NCBI GenBank assembly: GCA_964547135.1
Contig: CAZJMK010000078.1
Coordinates: 1-13,991 of the forward strand
Source: JAJXSS01 sp964547135
GTDB taxonomy: Bacteria; Planctomycetota; Phycisphaerae; Phycisphaerales; Phycisphaeraceae
Length of the DNA: 13,991 nucleotides
Reading direction: 5' to 3'
In this document: piece after piece, positions 1 to 5,195 of the stretch
Layout: the number at the start of each line of letters is the position of its first letter
How positions within the stretch are numbered: position 1 is the stretch's first letter
Notes under the pieces: model-generated
The model's database searches: none
Seen by the model: only the letters and a program-made list of their open reading frames with translations
Told to the model about the DNA's origin: nothing
Position numbers and translations under genes: made by a program

Positions 1-55
1 GGCGCCCTCGGCGGTGAGTTTGTTGTGGCACCGCTCCGGGGCGCCCTCGGCGGTG
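1..55. repeat. direct repeat of a 16-bp GC-rich unit
   Basis: The 16-mer GGCGCCCTCGGCGGTG occurs at 1-16 and again at 40-55, separated by 23 bp. The second copy pairs imperfectly with CACCGC just upstream (CACCGC / GCGGTG), giving a hairpin-like element. No coding signal is seen here; the open frame across 25-273 has no codon logic and overlaps the vapB promoter. The repeat probably continues upstream of the window edge. Confidence 0.7.
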
Positions 56-79
56 TGATCGACGCATTTTTCATATCGC

Positions 80-99
80 CCCAGCCGAGGGCGGCTGGG
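80..99. repeat. short palindromic element, CCCAGCCG stem (copy 1)
   Basis: Perfect 8-bp inverted repeat CCCAGCCG / CGGCTGGG with the loop AGGG. The same stem with the loop CCCC occurs at 4935-4954, so it is a dispersed element rather than a local chance palindrome. It is not followed by a T-tract, so a terminator role is not supported. The rest of 100-196 has only minor hairpins, such as GACGC-AAA-GCGTC at 152-164. Confidence 0.6.
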
Positions 100-196
100 C
101 TACATCAGACGCGATCCATTGCGGCGTCAAACACACTGGAATTCAAACGCCGACGCAAAGCGTCCGCGCTAAACAAATACGAAATCTTTACGCCAC

Positions 197-226
197 TTGT
201 CCGTTTCTTCCGACCCACCCTATCAT
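197..226 (+). promoter_or_regulatory. candidate vapBC promoter
   Basis: A -35-like TTGTCC at 197-202 is followed after 18 bp by a -10-like TATCAT at 221-226, matching the sigma70 consensus at 4 of 6 and 5 of 6 positions. Transcription would start at about 233, giving a very short leader ahead of vapB at 248. The -10 overlaps the left arm of a strong palindrome, as expected for an autoregulated toxin-antitoxin operon. Confidence 0.45.
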
Positions 227-245
227 ACACATGGGAGGTGTATGA
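223..245. promoter_or_regulatory. candidate VapB operator palindrome
   Basis: A perfect 8-bp inverted repeat TCATACAC (223-230) / GTGTATGA (238-245) with a 7-bp spacer overlaps the -10 box and ends just before the chosen vapB start. VapB-type antitoxins are known to bind such palindromes and repress their own operon, so this is the natural autoregulatory site. The spacer and right arm also contain the Shine-Dalgarno GGAGG (234-238). Confidence 0.55.
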
Positions 246-247
246 AC

Positions 248-454
248 ATGCGAACCAACATTGTTTTGGATGACAAGCTCGTCGCCGAGGCGATGCGTTT
301 GACCAAGGCCCGCACCAAGCGGGAGGTGGTGGATCAGGCGTTGCGTGAACTGGTGGCCGATCGAACCCGACCGGACATCCGCGAGCTGCGAGGACTGAAC
401 CTCATCGACCCCGCCTACGACTACAAAAAGTTACGCGCAGGACGTGGCCGATGA
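248..454 (+). CDS. vapB: VapB-family antitoxin
   Basis: A 68-residue protein starting MRTNIVLDDKLV, the typical opening of VapB antitoxins of the VapB/MerR-like ribbon-helix-helix type (beta-strand TNIVLDD, then helices around residues 11-40 with the pattern ALxLTxAxTKREVVDQALRE). The N-terminus should bind the operator at 223-245, and the C-terminal tail (about residues 45-68, basic and aromatic) should wrap the VapC active site. I chose ATG 248 because GGAGG at 234-238 lies 9 nt upstream; ATG 242 is in frame but only 3 nt from the SD, and a TTG at 197 lies in the promoter. The stop overlaps the vapC start by 4 nt (ATGA, 451-454), implying translational coupling. Family assignment is strong; the cognate-pair role is inferred from adjacency. 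Confidence 0.88.
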   Translation: MRTNIVLDDKLVAEAMRLTKARTKREVVDQALRELVADRTRPDIRELRGLNLIDPAYDYKKLRAGRGR

Positions 455-849
455 TACTGGTCGATTCTTCCGTGTGGATTGAATATTTCGGACCGGGGAA
501 CACCCCCGTCTGCGATCAATTGGATGATTTTGTTACCGACGGTGAAACCATTGCCGTGGCCGGGGTGATTGTGCAGGAAGTTTTACAAGGCACCCGTTCC
601 GAGCGTGAAATGGAACGCTTGGAATATCTGCTCAAAATGCAGCACATGCTATACCCAGCCGACCCGATGCAAACCCACATCGCCGCCGCCCGGTTGTATC
701 GCCGTTGTCGCCGGGCCGGGGTCACCCCGCGCAGCGGTGTCGATTGTCTGATCGCGCAGCTGGCGATCGAGTCCAACGCCGCACTGTTTCATGCCGACCG
801 CGATTTTTCGCGCATGGGCCAAGTGCTGCGCGAATTGACGCTGATCTAG
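451..849 (+). CDS. vapC: VapC-family PIN-domain ribonuclease toxin
   Basis: A 132-residue PIN-domain protein, full length for VapC. The four acidic residues that chelate the catalytic metal in PIN nucleases are visible: D5 (MILVDSSVWI), E43 (VQEVLQG), D98 (SGVDCLIA) and D116 (HADRDF). These toxins cut specific RNAs, often tRNA or rRNA loops, and are held inactive by VapB. It starts inside the antitoxin stop (ATGA overlap), so the two are translationally coupled. The stop codon TAG (847-849) is unusual: its TA is one of the TA dinucleotides flanking an inserted element and its G is the first base of that element. Without the insertion the gene would have ended in TAA at the same place, so protein length is unchanged. 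All catalytic positions are intact, so the toxin is probably active. Confidence 0.9.
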   Translation: MILVDSSVWIEYFGPGNTPVCDQLDDFVTDGETIAVAGVIVQEVLQGTRSEREMERLEYLLKMQHMLYPADPMQTHIAAARLYRRCRRAGVTPRSGVDCLIAQLAIESNAALFHADRDFSRMGQVLRELTLI

Positions 850-978
850 GTTCTGTATCAAAACGAGCCGCGACCGTGAGGGAGCGGTTCTGCCATCAAT
901 ACGTTCATTCGAACCACCGCTCCCTGACGCCCCCGGGGGTCGCGGCTCGAATCGTACAAGGCGTTTTGAGACAGAGCC
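849..978. mobile_element. 130-bp MITE-like element with TA flanks
   Basis: The ends form an imperfect inverted repeat: GGTTCTGTATCAAAACG (849-865) against the reverse complement of 962-978, 15 of 17 matching. TA flanks each side (847-848 and 979-980), as expected for a TA target duplication of the IS630/Tc1-mariner type. Inside are two nested stems, CGAGCCGCGACC (864-875) with GGTCGCGGCTCG (938-949), and AGGGAGCGGT (879-888) with ACCGCTCCCT (916-925), so almost the whole element folds back on itself. It has no coding capacity and would need a transposase in trans. The IS630 link rests only on TA and end structure. Confidence 0.6.
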
Positions 979-982
979 TAAA

Positions 983-1009
983 TAACAAACCCACACGGTC
1001 AGGTGTGGG
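983..1009 (-). terminator. Rho-independent terminator of the methyltransferase gene
   Basis: Read on the minus strand, CCCACAC (1009-1003) pairs with GTGTGGG (996-990) around a 6-nt loop and is followed by a T-rich tail (TTTGTTATTT, from 989 downward). It lies 36 nt past the stop of the minus-strand methyltransferase, in the right orientation. On the plus strand the hairpin is not followed by a T-run, so it is not the vapC terminator. Confidence 0.6.
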
Positions 1010-1044
1010 CTTGTCGCATGAATCAAGGGGAAGACAACTCATCA

Positions 1045-2139
1045 TCACGGGCGGGCAATGTAGTAGCTGTTGATGATGTCATGCGCCAGTTTTTTCACTT
1101 CCACCCGGCCAAAGTCGGCTTGGGCCAGCATGCGCAGTGCCAGTTCTTCGCCCCAGACCGTGCCCAACCCCGCACCGCCCTGCGCCAGCGACACCGTCAT
1201 GCAGTGCATGGTCGAAATCGTGTAAAAGAACGGGCCGAAATGATGGTCGATGTTTTTGTGCAGTTCGCTGGAGGCTGCGATGTCCTGCATCAGAAACACA
1301 CCATCGGAGCGCAGCGCTTTGCGCACTTCCGCCAGCACCGCAGCAGGGGCTTTCTGATCGTGAATCACATCAAAGGCCAAAACCAGGTCGTAACTGCCCG
1401 GCTGATTCAACTGTGTGATGTCGCGGGCCTCAAAATGCAGGTTGGTCAAACCCTTTTCACGTCGCAAGCCTTCCGCAGCACGGATCGCATCCTCGCAAAG
1501 ATCGTATGCGGTGAATCGTGAAGCAGGGAACAGTTCCGCCAATCGGCACGAGGCTCGACCACTCCCGCAACCGATCTCCAACACATCGATGCCCGCCTGC
1601 AACCGATCCATCAAACCGGACACCAAGGGCAGAATGTGTTCCTTGAGAGCGGACACCACGGTGAGCGCGCTTTCCTCGGCCATGACCGGATGAAATCGGT
1701 GGTATTCGCAATAATGCACACCGCCCCCGTGACGGAACTTGTCCACCACTTTGTCCTCGACGCCGGCCAATACGCTCATCCATTGTGTCGATTGGGCGAT
1801 GTTGTCGGTCCCGGCAGCGCGACTCAGGTGCGCAGCATATTCCGCAGGCAAACGGTAGGTGCGACTTTCAGGGCGGTATTGCACAATGCGCCCGGTCACC
1901 ATCGCCCCCAGCCATTCACGCACATAACGCTCCTGCAACCCGGCGGCCTCAGCGATTTCACTGCTGGTCGCCCAGTTCATGGTGCGCAGGGTGTCGAACA
2001 ACCCGGTGCGGTGGCCGATGGAAATCATCAGCGCCAAAGCGCCGCGATTGATGGTTTCGAGCATCCACTGGGCAAACACCTGGGCGCGCTCCTGATCGAA
2101 ATCCTCAGCCGTCGATACCTCGGTCATTGCGGTCGTCAT
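1045..2139 (-). CDS. class I SAM-dependent methyltransferase, Rv2258c-like
   Basis: A 364-residue protein with a winged-helix N-terminal domain (about residues 20-110; LFDTL, SSEIAEAAGLQERYVREWL) and a Rossmann methyltransferase domain. Motif I is VLEIGCGSGRA at 186-196, followed by the acidic ribose-binding D213 (AYDLCEDA), a motif near D240 (FEARDITQL) and the strand DLVLAFDVIHD at 251-261. This architecture matches the family named after M. tuberculosis Rv2258c; the substrate is unknown, a small hydrophobic molecule being typical. ATG 2139 was chosen because AGGAGA lies 7 nt upstream (complement of 2147-2152). It is transcribed divergently from a TetR regulator across 145 bp, a layout suggesting that the regulator controls it. 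The product could therefore modify the regulator's inducer, but that is inference. Confidence 0.82.
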   Translation of the reverse strand: MTTAMTEVSTAEDFDQERAQVFAQWMLETINRGALALMISIGHRTGLFDTLRTMNWATSSEIAEAAGLQERYVREWLGAMVTGRIVQYRPESRTYRLPAEYAAHLSRAAGTDNIAQSTQWMSVLAGVEDKVVDKFRHGGGVHYCEYHRFHPVMAEESALTVVSALKEHILPLVSGLMDRLQAGIDVLEIGCGSGRASCRLAELFPASRFTAYDLCEDAIRAAEGLRREKGLTNLHFEARDITQLNQPGSYDLVLAFDVIHDQKAPAAVLAEVRKALRSDGVFLMQDIAASSELHKNIDHHFGPFFYTISTMHCMTVSLAQGGAGLGTVWGEELALRMLAQADFGRVEVKKLAHDIINSYYIARP

Positions 2140-2191
2140 GATCCAATCTCCTGTAAAAAGGGTTCGCGTTAACCATACGTCGCCGTTGGGG

Positions 2192-2258
2192 TTTGACCAT
2201 TGGAACGCTGGTCCAAGGAAACTTGACTTCTGGTACGAACGCGCTTGACTGTTGGTAC
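2192..2258. promoter_or_regulatory. repeated operator-like motifs between divergent genes
   Basis: CTTGACTTCTGGTAC (2222-2236) and CTTGACTGTTGGTAC (2244-2258) match at 13 of 15 positions and are 22 bp apart, about two helical turns. A weaker third copy, TTTGACCATTGGAAC, is at 2192-2206. An imperfect palindrome TTGGAAC-GCT-GGTCCAA (2200-2216, six of seven arm positions paired) overlaps the weak copy. They lie between the divergent methyltransferase and tetR starts, so they are likely TetR binding sites or promoter elements. I cannot place a convincing -10 with any of them. Confidence 0.45.
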
Positions 2259-2284
2259 ACCTGACACGGGGAAGTGGGGTCACC

Positions 2285-2905
2285 ATGAGCGACACAACCG
2301 CACGCACCGCCAAGGAACTGTTCACCGGGGAGCGCGACATTTCACCCTCCGCCAGGGATCGGCTCATCGACACCGCGCTTGAGCTGTTTTATCTGTACGG
2401 GTTTCACGCGGTGGGCGTGGACCACATCATCGAAAAAGCACAGGTCACCAAAACCACGTTTTACTATCACTTTCCCAGCAAGGACGACCTGGCGGTGGCC
2501 GCCCTGCGTCGGCGTGATGAATGGGAAGGCAAAGCCTTTCTGGCGCAGCTGCGTGCCCTCAGCAAGCGGCCGCACGAGCAGTTGCTGGGGTTGTTTGATG
2601 TGATGGACCAATGGTTCAACGACCCGGCTTATCGCGGGTGTCTGTTCATCAATGCCTGTGCCGAGTTTCCCTTGCCGCACGACCCGGTGCATCAGGCCGC
2701 GGCGCAAAGCTATGAAAACACGGAAAACTTTCTGCGTGACACTGCGGAAGCAGCCGGTTATCAGCGCCCCGATGAAGTCGCGCGCCTGCTGGTGATTCTG
2801 ATGGAGGGAGCGTTTTCACGACGTTTGATTTCCAATGACAACCAGGCCGCCAAAGGTGCCAAAACCATGGCTGAGTTCGTGCTCAAAAGTCAGCCGCGCG
2901 ATTGA
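2285..2905 (+). CDS. TetR/AcrR-family transcriptional regulator
   Basis: A 206-residue protein of normal TetR length. The N-terminal DNA-binding domain spans about residues 22-70: RDRLIDTALELFYLYGFHAV is helix 1, and VDHIIEKAQVTKTTFYYHFPSKDDL carries the HTH and the signature TFYYHFPSK. The C-terminal ligand-binding domain contains YRGCLFINACAEF (117-128), seen in LmrA/YxaF-like regulators, with Cys119 and Cys125. ATG 2285 is preferred over an in-frame TTG at 2252 because the TTG lies inside a repeated operator-like motif; a GTGGGG purine-rich stretch lies at 2274-2279. It is divergent from the methyltransferase and probably represses both genes. The inducer is unknown. Confidence 0.87.
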   Translation: MSDTTARTAKELFTGERDISPSARDRLIDTALELFYLYGFHAVGVDHIIEKAQVTKTTFYYHFPSKDDLAVAALRRRDEWEGKAFLAQLRALSKRPHEQLLGLFDVMDQWFNDPAYRGCLFINACAEFPLPHDPVHQAAAQSYENTENFLRDTAEAAGYQRPDEVARLLVILMEGAFSRRLISNDNQAAKGAKTMAEFVLKSQPRD

Positions 2906-2932
2906 TAAGGGGATAATGACTGCGCCTACAAT
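2902..2932 (+). promoter_or_regulatory. possible promoter for the thioredoxin-like gene
   Basis: TTGATA at 2902-2907, overlapping the tetR stop, and TACAAT at 2927-2932 are separated by 19 bp, slightly longer than optimal. The -10 matches the consensus at 5 of 6 positions. It would give a leader of about 20 nt that includes GGAG at 2947-2950. The alternative is co-transcription with tetR. Confidence 0.35.
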
Positions 2933-2957
2933 GCGGCTCACACCACGGAGCCGCAGC

Positions 2958-3530
2958 ATGTGGGACACGCAATATTTACAAGCCAAGCACACCGCCGGGT
3001 TGAACTACGACGCTTACATCCAAACCGGCAACCCCAACCAACGCGAATCATGGGGCAAAATTCATCAGCAACTGTCCATCACCCCGGCTCAACAAAACCT
3101 GTTGCAATCATTCACGCGCAAAATCAATGTGATTGCGATTTCGGGTATCTGGTGTGGTGATTGTGTGCAGCAGGGGCCGATGCTGGCCAAAATCGCAGCC
3201 GCCAACCCGTCGAGCATCGATCTGCGCTGGCTGGACCGCGATCAACATCGTGACCTGCAACAGATGGTGCGCATCAACGCCGGCGATCGGGTGCCGGTGG
3301 TGCTGTTCTGCGCGGAGGATTACGAACTCGTCGGCTGGTTCGGGGATCGAACGCTGCAACGCTACCGTGCCATCGCCGCCCGGCAGCTCGGCCCATCATG
3401 CCCCCTGCCCGGTGCCCCGGTTGATGGCAACGAACTGGCCGCCACGTTGCAGGATTGGATCGATCAATTCGAACGGGTACACCTGATTTTGCGCCTCTCC
3501 GCCCGCTTGCGGCAGAAGCATCATGATTGA
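2958..3530 (+). CDS. thioredoxin-family protein with WCGDC motif
   Basis: A 190-residue soluble protein. The active site WCGDC is at residues 65-69 (SGIWCGDCVQQGP), preceded by the strand KINVIAIS and followed by the cis-proline region DRVPVVLFC (P113), all in thioredoxin order. An N-terminal helical extension of about 50 residues and a C-terminal tail rich in conserved-looking segments (RYRAIAARQLGP, about 136-146; LRLSARLRQKH, 178-188) go beyond the thioredoxin core. There is no signal peptide, so it acts in the cytoplasm, presumably in thiol-disulfide exchange; the acidic CGDC motif differs from the classic CGPC. I chose ATG 2958 for its SD GGAG (2947-2950, spacing 7); an in-frame ATG at 2916 lies in the putative promoter. 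The partner is unknown. Confidence 0.8.
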   Translation: MWDTQYLQAKHTAGLNYDAYIQTGNPNQRESWGKIHQQLSITPAQQNLLQSFTRKINVIAISGIWCGDCVQQGPMLAKIAAANPSSIDLRWLDRDQHRDLQQMVRINAGDRVPVVLFCAEDYELVGWFGDRTLQRYRAIAARQLGPSCPLPGAPVDGNELAATLQDWIDQFERVHLILRLSARLRQKHHD

Positions 3531-3544
3531 GGCATTGATGTTGG

Positions 3545-3612
3545 TGACGCCGTGCCCTTCAGGGCCGGATGTTTTGTTATGGTGAAATCCGGGGCTAAAG
3601 CCCTCGGCGTCA
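3545..3612. repeat. cloverleaf-shaped palindromic repeat (copy 1)
   Basis: The outer stem TGACGCCG (3545-3552) pairs with CGGCGTCA (3605-3612). Three arms lie inside: GCCCT/AGGGC (3554-3558 with 3561-3565), CGGAT/ATCCG (3566-3570 with 3587-3591, a 16-nt loop) and GGGCT/AGCCC (3592-3596 with 3599-3603). With realistic loops the first and third arms are 4-bp stems with tetraloops. A second copy with the same plan is at 12314-12365. It lies in the 240-bp gap between the thioredoxin-like gene and the diguanylate cyclase. No T-tract follows. Confidence 0.75.
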
Positions 3613-3741
3613 TACTGGTGGGCTGGTCATGTTTTTTCGCTCAACCCTGATAACAATTTGTTGCAATCGTCATATCTGTTTTATGTGGACCTGAATCGCG
3701 GCAGGTTTTTCGCCGATGTTTGCAAGTGGGGGACTTTGATT

Positions 3742-3761
3742 CTCCGTTTAAGACGGGGAGG
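3742..3761 (+). promoter_or_regulatory. SD of the GGDEF gene, possibly hairpin-occluded
   Basis: GGAGG at 3757-3761 sits 9 nt before ATG 3771 and fixes that start. CTCC at 3742-3745 can pair with GGAG at 3757-3760, with GT/AC able to extend the stem across a GG bulge, so the ribosome site may be partly masked. The fold is small and could be coincidence. The remaining 3613-3741 shows no clear promoter or known riboswitch. Confidence 0.3.
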
Positions 3762-3770
3762 TGCAAGCTT

Positions 3771-4832
3771 ATGGCGATCCAGGGAAATCCAAGTCTGCTG
3801 CTCATTGAGCCGGAAGAGGAGTGCGCCTCGGCCATCAGCCGGGTGCTCTGCAAATACCACGGCCACGAAAGCGTGCTGACGGTGCGCACGCTCAGCCAAG
3901 CCCTTGCCTATGGTTTGGAACGGGTGGAAATGGTGCTCACCAGCCTGCACCTGGACGACGCTTCGGGAATGGAAGTGCTGGACCAGTTGTTGGATCATCG
4001 CCCGGATTTACCCGTGGTGATCGTCACCGGCTTGTCGGACTTTGAACTGGCCATGGCAGCGATTCAGCGCGGGGCGTGTGATTACCTCGTGAAGGCTGGC
4101 GACTACCTTTTTGCCCTGCCGATTCTGGTGGAAAAAAACCTGGCGATTCATCGCACCCGACAGGAAAACCTGCGCCTGCATCAGGAACTGACCCGCACGC
4201 TCGATGAGCTGCGCCACAAAAACAAACAGTTGGAAGATGCGGTTTCGCAGTTGGAAGCGATAGCTGCGACCGACCCATTGACGGGCTTGGCCAATCGTCG
4301 CGCCATTGACCTGGCGCTCAATCAGGCGTTCACGCATTGTCATCGTTACGGGCGTGATCTGGCGGCGATCATGATCGACCTGGATGGGTTCAAACAGTAC
4401 AACGATGCCTTCGGCCACCAATCGGGTGATCAGTTGCTGATTCAACTGGCTAGGGTGCTGGAAGCCAACTGTCGCCGGGCGGACGTGGCGGGTCGTTTCG
4501 GCGGTGATGAATTCATTGTGCTGTTACCCGAAACCGATTCGTCAACCGCTCGACTGGTCGCCAAGCGCATCAGCGAACAGTTTGAAATCGGCTGGGAATC
4601 GCTCCGTCAAAAAGGCGGGCCACCGGTGCGTTGTTCATTGTCGATGGGGCTTGCCTGTCTGCGCCTGGCTGGCGCAGCAAGCCCTGAACAATTGTTGTTG
4701 CAGGCGGACAAGGCGTTGTACAACGCCAAGACCACCGGCAGAGCACGCCTGTGCGTGTTCAACCCTTCCACCCCGGGCGTGATCCTCAAAGCCGGCGATG
4801 GTTTGCTGGAACAGGTGCAGGCGGCAGGGTGA
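3771..4832 (+). CDS. diguanylate cyclase with degenerate receiver domain
   Basis: A 353-residue protein with a response-regulator-like domain (about 7-122), a coiled-coil linker (about 125-165, leucine/glutamate/lysine heptads) and a C-terminal GGDEF domain (about 165-335). The cyclase core is intact: DPLTGLANRR at 168-177, DLDGFK at 203-208 and GGDEF at 244-248. An inhibitory I-site RxxD (R235-D238) lies five residues before GGDEF. It should make cyclic di-GMP from two GTP in the cytoplasm and be product-inhibited. The receiver is unusual: the phosphoacceptor Asp is replaced by Ser58 (VLTSLHLDDASG aligned to VLLDLxLPDxxG), and only Glu13 remains of the acidic pair. T86 and K108 are kept. Control by phosphorylation is therefore unlikely. 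No sensor kinase lies nearby. Start ATG 3771 was chosen from GGAGG 9 nt upstream. Confidence 0.9.
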   Translation: MAIQGNPSLLLIEPEEECASAISRVLCKYHGHESVLTVRTLSQALAYGLERVEMVLTSLHLDDASGMEVLDQLLDHRPDLPVVIVTGLSDFELAMAAIQRGACDYLVKAGDYLFALPILVEKNLAIHRTRQENLRLHQELTRTLDELRHKNKQLEDAVSQLEAIAATDPLTGLANRRAIDLALNQAFTHCHRYGRDLAAIMIDLDGFKQYNDAFGHQSGDQLLIQLARVLEANCRRADVAGRFGGDEFIVLLPETDSSTARLVAKRISEQFEIGWESLRQKGGPPVRCSLSMGLACLRLAGAASPEQLLLQADKALYNAKTTGRARLCVFNPSTPGVILKAGDGLLEQVQAAG

Positions 4833-4835
4833 TAC

Positions 4836-4884
4836 GATTTCGAATTTCGAATTTCGAATTTCGGATTTCGGATTTCGGATTTGG
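4836..4884. repeat. 7-bp tandem array (RATTTCG), seven units
   Basis: Units read GATTTCG, AATTTCG three times, GATTTCG twice and a final GATTTGG, with no spacers. The array starts 4 nt after the diguanylate cyclase stop codon. Related arrays occur at 9630-9657, 9795-9821 and 13742-13776, so this is a dispersed simple-sequence family that varies at the first base (A/G). Because the period is 7, translations give artefactual EFRISNF-type peptides. Confidence 0.9.
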
Positions 4885-4934
4885 CGTTTGGTTAGCGCCG
4901 TGATTGATCGCGTCGGTGTCAATGATTGTTGTGG

Positions 4935-4954
4935 CCCAGCCGCCCCCGGCTGGG
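4935..4954. repeat. short palindromic element, CCCAGCCG stem (copy 2)
   Basis: Perfect 8-bp arms CCCAGCCG / CGGCTGGG around a CCCC loop, the same stem as at 80-99 but with a different loop. No T-run follows, so it is listed as a dispersed repeat rather than a terminator. Confidence 0.6.
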
Positions 4955-5156
4955 TTATCTACCCCCCCCCCGACCCAATGATGGATCATGGATAGTGTTT
5001 GGAGAGGATGCAACTTCGTTATTGGTTGAATTGCCATCACCACTTGATCATCATTCATCACTCCCCTGACGTACAACGGAATTTCACAGCCGCATGGTCC
5101 TTGCGGAATGATTCCGTCCATTATCCTTTATCCATCATCCCTATGAAGAATCGGGC

Positions 5157-5162
5157 TATACT
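5157..5162 (+). promoter_or_regulatory. possible -10 box of ispH
   Basis: TATACT at 5157-5162 matches the consensus at 5 of 6 positions and would start transcription about 27 nt before the ispH ATG, leaving room for the GGAG ribosome site (5187-5190). No good -35 is visible at the proper distance. Confidence 0.3.
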
Positions 5163-5195
5163 TCTCTGTTCAGCATCACTCATCATGGAGCCACC

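Larger units (their letters stand above)
4885..5195. other. gene-free stretch before ispH
   Basis: This stretch holds the CCCAGCCG palindrome at 4935-4954, a run of ten C (4962-4971), ATGGATCATGGAT-like text around 4981-4991, and repeated TCATCATTCATCA / CATTATCC-type low-complexity sequence up to about 5140. No codon-like frame with an SD is seen. The ten-C run is a likely spot for sequencing or replication slippage. The ispH promoter probably lies in the last 50 bp. Confidence 0.5.

Noticed and set aside
25..273. Plus-strand open frame at the window start
   Set aside because: It runs through the 16-bp repeat, the CCCAGCCG palindrome and the vapB promoter and operator, has no SD and resembles no protein.
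990..1009. Terminator of vapC on the plus strand
   Set aside because: The hairpin is followed by CTTGTCG on the plus strand, with no T-run; the T-rich tail exists only on the minus strand.
1636..2172. Plus-strand open frame (178 codons) over the methyltransferase
   Set aside because: It is a shadow of the minus-strand methyltransferase, which has motif I and a well-spaced SD.
2835..2957. Upstream extension of the thioredoxin-like protein
   Set aside because: The extra codons overlap the 3' end of tetR in another frame, and the clear SD GGAG supports ATG 2958.
3545..3612. tRNA gene
   Set aside because: The fold is cloverleaf-shaped, but the arms are short, loops are 2-4 nt, no anticodon loop or TTCRA T-loop is present and there is no CCA.
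3613..3770. Cyclic di-GMP riboswitch upstream of the GGDEF gene
   Set aside because: I looked for the GEMM-type conserved core and did not see it; only a small SD-proximal stem is visible.
4836..4884. CRISPR-like array
   Set aside because: The 7-bp units are contiguous without spacers, so this is a simple tandem repeat. No cas genes are present.
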